Origin: Kaistella antarctica
GTDB taxonomy: Bacteria; Bacteroidota; Bacteroidia; Flavobacteriales; Weeksellaceae
DNA length: 64,000 nucleotides
Direction: 5' to 3'
NCBI RefSeq assembly: GCF_900109615.1
Contig: NZ_FOIX01000004.1
Coordinates: 248,001 to 312,000 of the forward strand
In this document: positions 16,247-25,205 of the stretch, in pieces
How the letters are laid out: every line of letters starts with the position of its first letter
How positions within the stretch are numbered: position 1 is the stretch's first letter
Translations under genes and position numbers: made by a program
Notes under the pieces: model-generated
What the model was told of the DNA's origin: nothing
The model's input: the letters and a program-made list of their open reading frames with translations, nothing else
Databases searched by the model: none

Positions 16247-16267
16247 TATTTGTAATTATTCTAAATA
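16247..16267. promoter_or_regulatory. Possible Fur-type operator
   Basis: A 21-bp imperfect palindrome, TATTT....AAATA, with a partly symmetric AT-rich centre (TATTTGTAAT / ATTCTAAATA). It is 27 bp upstream of the receptor promoter box, where an operator would overlap the -33 region. The match is partial and the region is AT-rich. Confidence 0.3.
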
Positions 16268-16328
16268 AACTTTAAAACAGGTGTTTAATTCATTGAAAAT
16301 GAGAAAAATAAATGAAGAATGACTTTTA

Positions 16329-17705
16329 TCAGTTTCTGCGCATGAGCACAAAACCTGTCAGAAGAAAGATGAGATTAATGATAAAATAGGTGATTCCATT
16401 TTGTGCACTTGCTGTTCCGAAGAGGACAATTACGATTCCAAGAACTGCAATGATGGCCATCACCTTTTTAATTAATGAATTCGTTGAAAATAATTTCTTT
16501 TTAAATAATTGAAACAGGCCTAAAAACAAAGCACCGTTAACCAAATAAATAAAGATGATTGGGATTGCAGAAATATCAAAATTTCTTGATGTGAAAAAAG
16601 AATGCGTATTGGTGATGTAATAAATGAAAAGATAGAGGATAATAATGACTGTGCCGAAAATCGCACTATTTACAGGCATTTTAGTTTTCTCATCAACTTT
16701 ACTTAGGTTCAGAAACTTTGTAGATTTTTCCAAATTCGAAAACTGATAAGGAACTCGAATCGTGGCTAGTAATAAACCATTAGAAGTTCCTAGAACAGAA
16801 ATAATAATGAACAACTGCATTAATAAAGCACCCGAGTTGGAGGCGATTTTTCTCGCAAACTCCGTGATGTAAGTGTCTTTTAACTGAATGATTTCTGCAC
16901 CACTCATTCGGAACACGATTCCTAAATAATATGCGATATAAATCACCATCACGGAAATGGTTCCTATAATTAATGCTTTCGGTAAGTTCTTACTTGAGTT
17001 TTTAATCTCGCCCGAAATCTGCGTCGCGATATACCAACCATCAAAAGCAAAGGAAATCGGAATAAAACTGGCAGCAACCAAGAGGATAAAGGATTGGTTT
17101 TGTAGGCCACTTCCAACTTGCGTAAAAGTGTTAACCGCGCCTACATCACCTTTAAATAAACTTAATATTCCGAGAGAGGCAATAAAAATTAGAGGTAAAA
17201 CTTTCAGCACTGTAGTCATCTGCTGAAAAATGCCGCTACTCTTCGGTCGCAAAATATTGATGAAAAAGAAAATGATAAGATTAACCAAACCAATTAGAGC
17301 GAAATGCAAAGGTGTTGGCGAAAAGTTGATGAATTCTGAAATTAAGTGGGCAATATAAATCCCAGACACGGTGAAAAGGACGGCGGTTAAAGCCGGATAA
17401 AACAAGCTCATGTACATCCATCCTACAAAATAACTGGCGGTTTGGCCGAATCGATAATTTACATAATTCAAGATTCCGCCACCTTGTGGTAAAAGCTCAG
17501 CATAGTTTGCCATTGAAATGCCGGCAAATACAACACTGATCCCAACGATTAGAAAACCTAAAAGTCCAGCGAGGACATTTCCTTGCGTCGCGGATAAAAC
17601 GTCATCAACTTTAAAGAAAATACCAGATCCAATCACTTGTCCGATCACCATCGAAATGGCGGTAAAGAGTCCGTATTTTGCTTCAAGTTTTTGATCGTTG
17701 CTCAT
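16329..17705 (-). CDS. Amino-acid permease (APC superfamily)
   Basis: A 458-residue inner-membrane protein with about 12 hydrophobic helices. The first contains VIGQVIGSGIFFKVDDVL, the unwound substrate-binding GSGIF motif of the APC family. Helix 6 includes SFAFDGWYIATQISGEIKN, as in LAT-like exchangers and permeases. Substrate and direction are unknown. The upstream gap of 240 nt contains the ABC-F terminator and a stretch with GCAAAGAACGCAAAAGC, a pattern seen in other gaps here. Confidence 0.88.
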   Translation of the reverse strand: MSNDQKLEAKYGLFTAISMVIGQVIGSGIFFKVDDVLSATQGNVLAGLLGFLIVGISVVFAGISMANYAELLPQGGGILNYVNYRFGQTASYFVGWMYMSLFYPALTAVLFTVSGIYIAHLISEFINFSPTPLHFALIGLVNLIIFFFINILRPKSSGIFQQMTTVLKVLPLIFIASLGILSLFKGDVGAVNTFTQVGSGLQNQSFILLVAASFIPISFAFDGWYIATQISGEIKNSSKNLPKALIIGTISVMVIYIAYYLGIVFRMSGAEIIQLKDTYITEFARKIASNSGALLMQLFIIISVLGTSNGLLLATIRVPYQFSNLEKSTKFLNLSKVDEKTKMPVNSAIFGTVIIILYLFIYYITNTHSFFTSRNFDISAIPIIFIYLVNGALFLGLFQLFKKKLFSTNSLIKKVMAIIAVLGIVIVLFGTASAQNGITYFIINLIFLLTGFVLMRRN

Positions 17706-17879
17706 TCTAAAAATTATTTGACAGCAAAGAACGCAAAAGCTTTTTAGATATTAAATGAAAAGTGATGACACCTCAATTTAATCTTTTGATATTTTTTACT
17801 GAATTTGCTAAAAAAATATTATGAATGTTCCTTTGTTTTTTTAAGTTTTGTCTAGAGCCAACTTCTACCATAAAACAAA

Positions 17880-17897
17880 AACGGGTTAAAGCCCGTT
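17880..17897 (-). terminator. Terminator after the ABC-F gene
   Basis: AACGGG and CCCGTT pair around a 6-nt loop, followed on the minus strand by TTTGTTTT. It lies about 50 nt past the ABC-F stop codon. Confidence 0.7.
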
Positions 17898-17945
17898 CCT
17901 ATTTAATATTTTGAAAAGAAAAATTCGTTAATTCGTGGCTTCTGA

Positions 17946-19823
17946 TTAATCCTGCAGTTCCAACCAACGCATTTCTAACTCCTGAAGTTTATCGGCAATC
18001 TTTTCTAATTCGCTGGAGAAAACAGAAATCTTTTCGTACTCCGTTTCATTGTTGAGCTTTTCCAGAATTTCCGCGCGTTGTTTTTCCAACTTAGGCATTT
18101 CTTTATCGATGTCTTTCAACTCCTTTTGCTCTTTGAACGATAATTTTTTTACAGGCTCAGCAGAACTGGACTGAACGGTTTCAACTTTCTTGACAGCTTC
18201 TACAACTGCAGCAGCCACTTTCTTATTTTGTTCTTGTGATTTTTTTTCGCGATACTCTGAAAAGTTCCCAACAAAATCCTTGATTACTCCGTCGCCTTCA
18301 AAAGCTAAAACGTGATCTACAATACGATCCATGAAATATCTATCGTGTGAAACAATAATCAAACTGCCCTGGAACTGCAAAAGGAAATTTTCTAAAACCG
18401 TCAAAGTTGGAAGATCCAAATCATTGGTCGGCTCATCGAAAATCAAGAAGTTTGGATTCTGATACAAAACATGCATCAAATGCAGACGACGTTTTTCACC
18501 TCCCGAAAGTTTCGAAATAGGCGCATATTGTGTTTGATCATCAAATAAGAAAAGACGCAAAAACTGCGAGGCAGAGATCGTTCTTCCGTTTGCTAACGGG
18601 AAATTTTCTGAAATATCTTTAATGAAGTCAATCACTCGTTGATCCTCTTTATACTTTAATCCTTTCTGGGCGAAATAACCGAACTTAATTGTTTCTCCAG
18701 TTTCAATTGAGCCGGAATCATAAGGTTCTAAACCTTGAATAATATTTAATAACGTTGATTTTCCAGCGCCATTTTTACCAACAATTCCAACTTTTTCACC
18801 ACGTTGAAACTGGTAAGAGAAATCTTTCAGTAATAAATTATCTCCGTAGCTTTTGCTGATATCGTGTAATTCTAAAATCTTAGTTCCAAGACGCTTCATT
18901 TCAAAATCAAGTTCCAACTTTTCTTTTCGAGTGTCGGTTTTTGCAACTTTTTCAGTTTCATAAAAATCATCTTGTCGTGATTTCGATTTCGTAGTACGTG
19001 CTTTAGGTTGACGACGCATCCACTCCAACTCCTTTCTGTAAAGGTTTTGCGCTTTGTCAATCGTAGAGTTCATATTGTCTTCACGAATAATTTTATTCTC
19101 CAAATACGTCGCATAACTTCCGTTGTGAACGTATAAATTAAAATCTTCAATCTCCCAAACAATATCACAAACCGCATCCAAGAAATATCTATCGTGAGTT
19201 ACCAAAAGTAAAGTCACCATCGCTTTAGACAGATAATTTTCTAACCATTCGACCATGTCCACATCCAAATGGTTGGTCGGCTCATCCATGATCAACAAAG
19301 TGTGACGGTGCTGAGCGCGTGTTTCAACCAAAAGTTTTGCCAGGGCAACTCTCTTAATCTGACCACCAGAAAGAGTTTTCATTTTGGAAGTTAAGTCCGT
19401 AATTTTCAACTGAGTCAAAATCTGACTCATCTCATTTTCCAAATCCCAAGCTTCGTGAATTTCCATTTCATTCAGCGCTTTATCCATATCATCAGGATTC
19501 TCAGAAATTAATGCGTGATGATAATTCTTCAACGCCATAATCGGAGCTGAATCCAAAGTCATCATAAATTCCTCCACATTCAGTTCGCCTTCAAAATCAA
19601 TTTCCTGGTCAAATAAAACCACCTGAATATCTTTATTAATGACGACTGTTCCTGAATCAGCAATTTCCTTGTTCATTAAAATTTTGAGCAAGGTCGATTT
19701 CCCGGAACCGTTTTTGGCTACGATGGCAATTTTATCGCCTTCATTAATATGAAAAGTAATGTCTCGGAAAAGGGTCTTTACTCCGTAAGATTTCGTAAGG
19801 TTTTCGGCTGAAATGTAATTCAT
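17946..19823 (-). CDS. ABC-F family ATPase (Uup-like)
   Basis: A 625-residue soluble protein with two ATPase domains and no membrane part. First domain: Walker A GKNGSGKSTLL and signature LSGGQIKRVALAK. Second domain: GKNGAGKSTLL and LSGGEKRRLHLMH. The linker between them is charged (RRQPKARTTKSKSRQDDF). A coiled-coil C-terminus of about 80 residues resembles Uup. ABC-F proteins act on the ribosome or on DNA structure. The ATG at 19823 (MNYISAENLTKSYG) is chosen because the frame upstream carries no family sequence and the promoter box lies within it. Confidence 0.9.
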   Translation of the reverse strand: MNYISAENLTKSYGVKTLFRDITFHINEGDKIAIVAKNGSGKSTLLKILMNKEIADSGTVVINKDIQVVLFDQEIDFEGELNVEEFMMTLDSAPIMALKNYHHALISENPDDMDKALNEMEIHEAWDLENEMSQILTQLKITDLTSKMKTLSGGQIKRVALAKLLVETRAQHRHTLLIMDEPTNHLDVDMVEWLENYLSKAMVTLLLVTHDRYFLDAVCDIVWEIEDFNLYVHNGSYATYLENKIIREDNMNSTIDKAQNLYRKELEWMRRQPKARTTKSKSRQDDFYETEKVAKTDTRKEKLELDFEMKRLGTKILELHDISKSYGDNLLLKDFSYQFQRGEKVGIVGKNGAGKSTLLNIIQGLEPYDSGSIETGETIKFGYFAQKGLKYKEDQRVIDFIKDISENFPLANGRTISASQFLRLFLFDDQTQYAPISKLSGGEKRRLHLMHVLYQNPNFLIFDEPTNDLDLPTLTVLENFLLQFQGSLIIVSHDRYFMDRIVDHVLAFEGDGVIKDFVGNFSEYREKKSQEQNKKVAAAVVEAVKKVETVQSSSAEPVKKLSFKEQKELKDIDKEMPKLEKQRAEILEKLNNETEYEKISVFSSELEKIADKLQELEMRWLELQD

Positions 19824-19855
19824 TATGTATTGGGACTGATTGATTTTGAAAGGTG

Positions 19856-19863
19856 CAAAAGTA
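19856..19863 (-). promoter_or_regulatory. TAnnTTTG promoter box, ABC-F gene
   Basis: TACTTTTG on the minus strand, 32 nt before the chosen ATG. It supports the shorter start. Confidence 0.55.
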
Positions 19864-20053
19864 CGGAAATTAAATGAGTAAGAATTAGAGAAGAGAAGAT
19901 GCGAAGAGATGTAAAAGAAGAACCATTTTTCTAAAATTTTCAATGAAGAATTAACTTTAGTCGCAATAAGACTCATTTATAAAATAAATGTAAATCCTAA
20001 GTCGGTTTTTTGCAGAATTGTTTAGCTTAGCAACTGAATAAATTTAAATAAAA

Positions 20054-21232
20054 ATGAAGAAAATATCATTGTTAGTTGTCCTGTTTTTTAGCCTACTCTC
20101 TTTTGGGCAAGGAATGAAGTTCGAGGAAAACAAATCTTTCAAAGAACTTTTGGCCACGGCTAAAAAAGAAAACAAATTACTTTTTCTAGATGCTTACACC
20201 ACTTGGTGCGGACCTTGTAAACTGATGGCGAAAAACGTTTTCCCACAAACGAATGTAGGAGAATTTTACAACGCCAACTTCGTCAATTCTAAAATTGATA
20301 TGGAAAAAGGAGAAGGAATTGATATCGCTAAACTTTATAATGTGAGAGCTTATCCAACTTATCTTTTCATTAATGGAGACGGAGAATTAATTCACCGGGT
20401 TACTTCTTATTTCCCGCCGGAAGAATTCATTAACGTTGGAAAAGACGCGGTAGATCCTGCCAAACAAATGGGCGCGCTCAAGAAGAAATTTGAATCTGGT
20501 AATAAAGATCCAGAATTTTTGAAAAGCTTCATTAAGATCTTCGCTTTTGCCGATGCTGATCTGGCAACAAAGGCTGCGGCAACGTATTTCGCTGGTAAAA
20601 AAGCAGAACCGTTGGACCAAGAGGATTTCTCTATTCTTTTCGCCTTAACGAAAGACAGCAACTCGCCTCTTTACGGAGAATTCATTTCGCGCAAAGCGGA
20701 ATTACTAAAAGTGATGCCTGAAGAATCTTACAATAAAACGCTGAATACCTTCAAAGCAAATGCTTTATTCAATAACTCTTACGACAAAAAAACAAAAGTT
20801 TTCGACGAACAAAAATATGTAGCGGAAGCTAAAAAAACCATGTCAGATGCCGAAGTGAAGGCTATGGTTTTAAAATCAAAAATGAGAGTTGCCGCTTTAA
20901 ATAAGGATAAAAATGAATATCAAAAATTAGCTATCGAATATTATCAAGATGGAACTTCGCCCCAATTTACCTCAGATGAATTGAATTCTATTTCCTGGAA
21001 CTTTTTCGAAAACGCAACTGATAAAGGGAATTTAGAGAAAGCTTTACTTTGGGTAAAACAATCCGTGAAATTGGCGGCGGGTTATGCAAATACAGATACC
21101 GTTGCAAATCTCTATTTCAAGTTAGGCGATAAAGCCAACGCTAAAATTTGGGCAATGAAAGCTATTGAATTAGCCAAAAAAGAAGGTGAAGATTACGCAG
21201 AAACGCAAATTTTATTGGATAAAGTTAGCTAA
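20054..21232 (+). CDS. Periplasmic thioredoxin-family protein
   Basis: A 392-residue secreted protein. A signal peptide (about 1-19, ending SFGQ) is followed by a thioredoxin domain at about 25-130 with the active site WCGPC (Cys52 and Cys55) and the cis-proline segment AYPTYLFI. The C-terminal 250 residues are helical with TPR-like character (for example ANLYFKLGDKANAKIWAMKAIELAKKEG). It probably reduces or transfers disulphides in the periplasm. The target is unknown. It stands alone, with its own terminator. Confidence 0.85.
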   Translation: MKKISLLVVLFFSLLSFGQGMKFEENKSFKELLATAKKENKLLFLDAYTTWCGPCKLMAKNVFPQTNVGEFYNANFVNSKIDMEKGEGIDIAKLYNVRAYPTYLFINGDGELIHRVTSYFPPEEFINVGKDAVDPAKQMGALKKKFESGNKDPEFLKSFIKIFAFADADLATKAAATYFAGKKAEPLDQEDFSILFALTKDSNSPLYGEFISRKAELLKVMPEESYNKTLNTFKANALFNNSYDKKTKVFDEQKYVAEAKKTMSDAEVKAMVLKSKMRVAALNKDKNEYQKLAIEYYQDGTSPQFTSDELNSISWNFFENATDKGNLEKALLWVKQSVKLAAGYANTDTVANLYFKLGDKANAKIWAMKAIELAKKEGEDYAETQILLDKVS

Positions 21233-21252
21233 TCAATTATATTAAATAGAAG

Positions 21253-21280
21253 AAAGGATGCCGACAAGCATCCTTTTTTT
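21253..21280 (+). terminator. Terminator after the thioredoxin gene
   Basis: AAAGGATGC and GCATCCTTT form a 9-bp stem around a 6-nt loop, followed by a run of T. It lies between the convergent thioredoxin and GH25 genes and may serve both. Confidence 0.85.
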
Positions 21281-21282
21281 TG

Positions 21283-22146
21283 TCAGTCTAAAGTCAGCCT
21301 TTTTAATGACCAAAGATTTCCATTAAATACGTTTAAATCAACTTTGGTATTAATTCCATAAACGATTCCATTTTCGGTGAACTGCCAGATCTTCCAATCG
21401 GTATCTGGCGCTGGTTGCGGAACGTCATTGTAGTTGGCCAACCAAAGCGGATACTCATCAAACTCGCCTTTCAGAAAATCTTTATGGTAATAGTAATAGG
21501 TGTAAATAATCGGTTTCACACCATAAGCTTCTTCCACAATTTTGCACCAAATCTTTAAATCTTCAATTAATTTTTGCGTCGATTTTCTCTTGGGAATTTT
21601 TTCAATATCTAAAATAGGTGGTAAATCGCCAGATTCTAATTTTACGTTGGCCAGGAAATTATTGGCTTGCAATACAGGATCTTCATCAGCTCTATAAAAA
21701 TGATAAGCGCCGCGTACCAGGTTGTGTTTTTTGGAAAGGGTCCAGAATTCATCAAAGTGCTTATCTGCAGATTTATTGCCCATGGTTGCCCGAAGAACGA
21801 CAAACTCAATAGGAATTGTTCGATGACCAATACTTAAACTGTCCCAATCGATATCTTCTTTTCGTTGGTAATGAGAAACGTCTAGCCCGAAAGTTTTATC
21901 GGCATAATCGCCAATAATACGATTAATTCTATTTTCCTCCCTTTCGGAATTCGAGAGTTTTTTATGCTCGAACTTGTTGAAATACATGGCGTAATAAAAA
22001 GAGATTTTTTGTTTTAAATAGAAGCCCGTTCCTACTAAAGTCAAAGCTAAAAACAGCAAAAGAATTTCCCGGCGCAAAAGAAAATGTCTCTTGCGTTTTT
22101 TATGAATTTTTCGGGTGTTTTTTCTCTTAACAGTTCTTTTGGTCAT
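21283..22146 (-). CDS. GH25 lysozyme (muramidase), membrane-anchored
   Basis: A 287-residue protein with a very basic N-terminus (TKRTVKRKNTRKIHKKRK), a membrane helix at about 25-45, and a GH25 catalytic domain from about 85. The domain shows the opening FGLDVSHYQ and the catalytic DxE in PILDIEKIPK, with YHFYRADEDP typical of the barrel. It would cut the glycan of peptidoglycan and is probably tethered to the inner membrane facing the periplasm. A TATTTTTG box sits 7 nt before ATG. Confidence 0.88.
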   Translation of the reverse strand: MTKRTVKRKNTRKIHKKRKRHFLLRREILLLFLALTLVGTGFYLKQKISFYYAMYFNKFEHKKLSNSEREENRINRIIGDYADKTFGLDVSHYQRKEDIDWDSLSIGHRTIPIEFVVLRATMGNKSADKHFDEFWTLSKKHNLVRGAYHFYRADEDPVLQANNFLANVKLESGDLPPILDIEKIPKRKSTQKLIEDLKIWCKIVEEAYGVKPIIYTYYYYHKDFLKGEFDEYPLWLANYNDVPQPAPDTDWKIWQFTENGIVYGINTKVDLNVFNGNLWSLKRLTLD

Positions 22147-22153
22147 CAGCCTG

Positions 22154-22161
22154 CAAAAATA
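22154..22161 (-). promoter_or_regulatory. TAnnTTTG promoter box, GH25 lysozyme
   Basis: TATTTTTG on the minus strand ends 7 nt before ATG, which predicts a leader of only a few bases. Confidence 0.55.
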
Positions 22162-22284
22162 GATTTTTTCCCGACAGAAAGCGACGAAAATTCACACCAC
22201 TAAATATGAAAAATAGATTATTCAATTAGCGATAAGGTTAAAAATAATTTAGAAAATTTCATAACTTCACTCCAAATTAAATTT

Positions 22285-23085
22285 ATGAAAAAGATTCTGC
22301 AGCTTTCGTCCTTGCTTTTTATCACTTTCTACTTCGCACAACAAGTTTCTGATTATCAATATATTTATGTTCCAGAAAAATTCAATGATAAAGGTGTTAA
22401 TAAGTATGGCTTGAATGAACTCCTTCAACTCAAACTGAAACAAAAGAAATATACTGTTTTGCCCGAAAACAAAGAAAATTGGCCACCTGAGCTCGCTCAA
22501 AATCCTTGTGAGGTGCTCACGGCAAATCTATCGGACACCAGTAACATGTTCAAGAATAGGCTTATCCTTGAGTTTAAAGATTGTCAAAATAAATCCCTTT
22601 TAATTTTAGAAGGAAAATCTTCCATCAAAGAATTTGAACCTGGAATGCGAGCTGCTCTGGAGGATGCTGGAAAAAATCTCCCGATGTCAATGCCTGTGGA
22701 AAAACAATTCGCAGTGATTCTAAGAGAAAATAACAACAATTCTGAACCTGTAAAAAAAGAGGTAGTAGTTATCACAGAAAAGAGCACTGCTCAAGTAGTT
22801 CCTGCGCCCAAAACACAAGCTACCGCAGATCAAAAAGCAGAAGTATACAGCAATGGTTCAGTAACATTCAATCGAATTTTTCTGGCCAACGGAGAATTTA
22901 TTTTAGTCAATCCGAATAACTCTGTTCCCTACGCAACTTTTAAACCTTCTACTAAAAAAGAGGTTTATAGAGTTCAACTGGCTGATGGAACTGCGACGAT
23001 TGGTTATCTAGAAGAAGGAAATATCGTACTTGAATTAGCTAATTCTGATGGAAGTTTCCGAAAAGAAATTTTATCAAGAAAGTAA
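22285..23085 (+). CDS. Secreted protein of unknown function
   Basis: A 266-residue protein with a signal peptide (about 1-19). The first half (about 20-150) is a mixed domain with KYGLNELLQLKLKQKKYTVL and a pair of Cys (AQNPCEVL and FKDCQNK) that could form a disulphide. A Gln/Ala/Pro/Lys-rich linker (about 165-195) joins it to a small C-terminal beta domain with repeated short strands (RVQLADGTATIGYLEEGNIVLEL). I do not recognise the family. It ends 3 nt from the convergent uvrC stop codon. Confidence 0.6.
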   Translation: MKKILQLSSLLFITFYFAQQVSDYQYIYVPEKFNDKGVNKYGLNELLQLKLKQKKYTVLPENKENWPPELAQNPCEVLTANLSDTSNMFKNRLILEFKDCQNKSLLILEGKSSIKEFEPGMRAALEDAGKNLPMSMPVEKQFAVILRENNNNSEPVKKEVVVITEKSTAQVVPAPKTQATADQKAEVYSNGSVTFNRIFLANGEFILVNPNNSVPYATFKPSTKKEVYRVQLADGTATIGYLEEGNIVLELANSDGSFRKEILSRK

Positions 23086-23088
23086 AAT

Positions 23089-24882
23089 CTAATTCGGATT
23101 AAAATATTCCCAAACTACTTTTCCTTTCGATTTCCCCAAGATTTCTTCTAAGGTTTCTAAATTCGATTCTTTAACCCTTTTCACCGATTTTAGTTTTTGA
23201 AGCAACAGTTCAACGGTCTTTTCTCCCACGCCAGGAATTACGTCAAGTTCAGACTTAATGGTTGAATTTGTTCGTCGTGTACGATGATGCTTGACGCCAA
23301 AACGGTGTGATTCATCCCGAACTCTTTGCAGAATCTTCAATGTTTCCGATTTTTTATCAAGGTATAAAGGAATCGAATCTTCAGGAAAATAAATTTCTTC
23401 CAGACGTTTTGCAATTCCGATAATGGTAATTTTGCCGTACAAACCGAGCAACTTTAAACTTTTCACAGCGGAAGATAATTGCCCCTTCCCACCATCAATC
23501 AAAATCAGTTGTGGTAAAGGCTCAGCTTCATCCAACAATCTTTTGTAACGACGATAAATCACTTCTTCCATCGTTTTATAATCATCGGGACCGACAACTG
23601 TTTTGGGATGGAAAATTCGGTAATCTCCTTTACTCGGTTTTCCATCTTTAAAAACGACACACGCTGAAACCGGATTGGTGCCCTGAATGTTGGAGTTATC
23701 AAAACCTTCGATATGTCGAGGCTCGACGGGCATGTGCAACAGCTTTTGCATTTCTGCCATGATGCGATTCGTATGTCTTTCGGGATCGACAATCTGAACT
23801 TGCTTCAATTTTTCAACCCGATATTCTTTGGCGTTTTTTTCAGAAAGTTCAACGATTCTTTTCTTGTCGCCGACTTTAGGAACAATCAGTTTTACATTAG
23901 GAATTTCCAAGGTTAAATGAAATGGAATTAAAATCTCTTTTGACTCAGAATTAAATTTCTGACGAATTTCAATCATGGCTTCTTCCAAGATATCTTCATC
24001 AGATTCTTCCAGAATTTTCTTTATTTCGGTGGTGAAACTTTGGATGATATTTCCATTCTGAATTTTGAAATAATTAATGTAAGCCGCAGTTTCATCGCTG
24101 GTCATTCCGAAAACATCCACATCATCAATATTCGGATTTACAACCGTATGCTTGTGCTGATAATTTTCTAAAGCGTCGATTCGCTCCTTGACCGCCTGAG
24201 CATTCTCAAACTCTAAATTTTCGGCAAAAGCTTTCATCTGATTGATCAAATATTCTTTAGCTGTTCGGAAATCACCTTTGATAATTCCACGGATGGCTTC
24301 AATCTTCCGATCGTAGCTTTCTTTCATTTCCAGCATTTCGCAGGGACCTTCACAATTTTTAATGTGATATTCCAGACAAACTTTATACTTTCCTTCCGCA
24401 ATTTTTTTCGGTGCAAGATTCAGATTGCACGTTCTAATTTTATAAAGATGTTTAATGGTATCCAGCAAAACCTTTGCAGGACGAACTTTTGCATAGGGTC
24501 CAAAATATTCAGAACCGTCTTTTATTTTGGTTCTGGTTAAAAAGATCCGCGGAAAGTCTTCATTTTTAATGCAGATCCAAGGATAGGTTTTGTCATCTTT
24601 GAGCATGACATTATAAAATGGCTGATGCTCTTTAATCAAATTATTCTCCAGCAAAAGCGCATCGTATTCACTATTTACAACGGTCGTTTCAAGGCGGAAA
24701 ATTTTGGCCACCATAATTCGGGTTCGATAGCCCGCCTGGTTTTTATTGAAATAAGAAAGAACCCTGTTTTTTAAATTCTTCGCCTTACCAACGTATAATA
24801 AATTCCCATTTTTATCATAATATCGATAAACTCCAGGATAGGTCGGCAAAGTTTTAAGTTGAAGTTCGAGGTCAGCATTCAT
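23089..24882 (-). CDS. uvrC: Excinuclease ABC subunit C
   Basis: UvrC makes both incisions in nucleotide excision repair. The 597-residue protein has a GIY-YIG nuclease domain (PGVYRYYDKNGNLLYVGKAK), four Cys spaced like the iron-sulfur site reported for E. coli UvrC (about 150-180, ending NCEGPCE), a UVR helix pair binding UvrB (EFENAQAVKERIDAL), the RNase H-like nuclease (HIEGFDNSNIQGTNPV) and C-terminal helix-hairpin-helices (IPGVGEKTVELLL). The start at MNADLELQLK is chosen because the TATTTTTG box lies 4 nt upstream and the longer frame begins before that box. Confidence 0.95.
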   Translation of the reverse strand: MNADLELQLKTLPTYPGVYRYYDKNGNLLYVGKAKNLKNRVLSYFNKNQAGYRTRIMVAKIFRLETTVVNSEYDALLLENNLIKEHQPFYNVMLKDDKTYPWICIKNEDFPRIFLTRTKIKDGSEYFGPYAKVRPAKVLLDTIKHLYKIRTCNLNLAPKKIAEGKYKVCLEYHIKNCEGPCEMLEMKESYDRKIEAIRGIIKGDFRTAKEYLINQMKAFAENLEFENAQAVKERIDALENYQHKHTVVNPNIDDVDVFGMTSDETAAYINYFKIQNGNIIQSFTTEIKKILEESDEDILEEAMIEIRQKFNSESKEILIPFHLTLEIPNVKLIVPKVGDKKRIVELSEKNAKEYRVEKLKQVQIVDPERHTNRIMAEMQKLLHMPVEPRHIEGFDNSNIQGTNPVSACVVFKDGKPSKGDYRIFHPKTVVGPDDYKTMEEVIYRRYKRLLDEAEPLPQLILIDGGKGQLSSAVKSLKLLGLYGKITIIGIAKRLEEIYFPEDSIPLYLDKKSETLKILQRVRDESHRFGVKHHRTRRTNSTIKSELDVIPGVGEKTVELLLQKLKSVKRVKESNLETLEEILGKSKGKVVWEYFNPN

Positions 24883-24886
24883 GCTA

Positions 24887-24894
24887 CAAAAATA
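24887..24894 (-). promoter_or_regulatory. TAnnTTTG promoter box, uvrC (leaderless)
   Basis: TATTTTTG on the minus strand ends 4 nt before the uvrC ATG. It fixes the start choice and predicts a leaderless mRNA. Confidence 0.65.
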
Positions 24895-24929
24895 GGGATT
24901 TGGTTTGAAAAAAAGAACTGCTAAAAATA

Positions 24930-24962
24930 AAACCAATCTGCCGAAAATAGACAGACTGGTTT
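24930..24962 (-). terminator. Terminator hairpin upstream of uvrC
   Basis: AAACCA/TGGTTT and TCTG/CAGA form an interrupted stem, followed on the minus strand by TATTTTT. It would stop transcripts from the 604-residue protein gene before the uvrC promoter. Confidence 0.6.
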
Positions 24963-25205
24963 AATATAATGTCTCCAATGAGAATATAATACTAGAAATT
25001 TCTAACGCAATGTGAGCAAAGAAATTTTCAAACTTCAAGTGACATTTAGTACGCAAAGGCATTTCATTCAGCCATGGCCAACTGCTAAATTAAACAATCC
25101 CTCTGCTAAGCGTAGCGGCTTTGCGACCAAGTGCAACCGTAAAATGCAAAACATTGCGACCATTTCGTTAAAAAACACGCTGATTTACGCATCTTTTTAA
25201 AGATT
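24963..25205. other. Gap with degenerate GCAAAG-type repeats
   Basis: No gene is supported. The stretch contains scattered variants of a short phrase, for example TAACGCAATGTGAGCAAAG, TACGCAAAGGC, GGCTTTGCGACC and CATTGCGACCATTTCGTTAAA, in both orientations. This looks like a decayed dispersed repeat. An open frame of 62 codons on the plus strand here lacks any protein-like character. Confidence 0.45.

Noticed and set aside
22018..22035. GCCCGTTCCTACT inside the GH25 gene matching the ABC-F terminator arm
   Set aside because: It is part of a coding region encoding the membrane anchor and has no partner arm nearby. It is probably coincidence.
24930..24962. Considered as a regulatory hairpin in the uvrC leader
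   Set aside because: The uvrC promoter box lies downstream of it, so it is not in the uvrC mRNA. It fits a terminator of the upstream gene better.
25012..25200. Open frame of 62 codons on the plus strand between uvrC and the 604-residue gene
   Set aside because: Its composition is not protein-like, it has no start signal, and the sequence consists of degenerate GCAAAG-type repeats.
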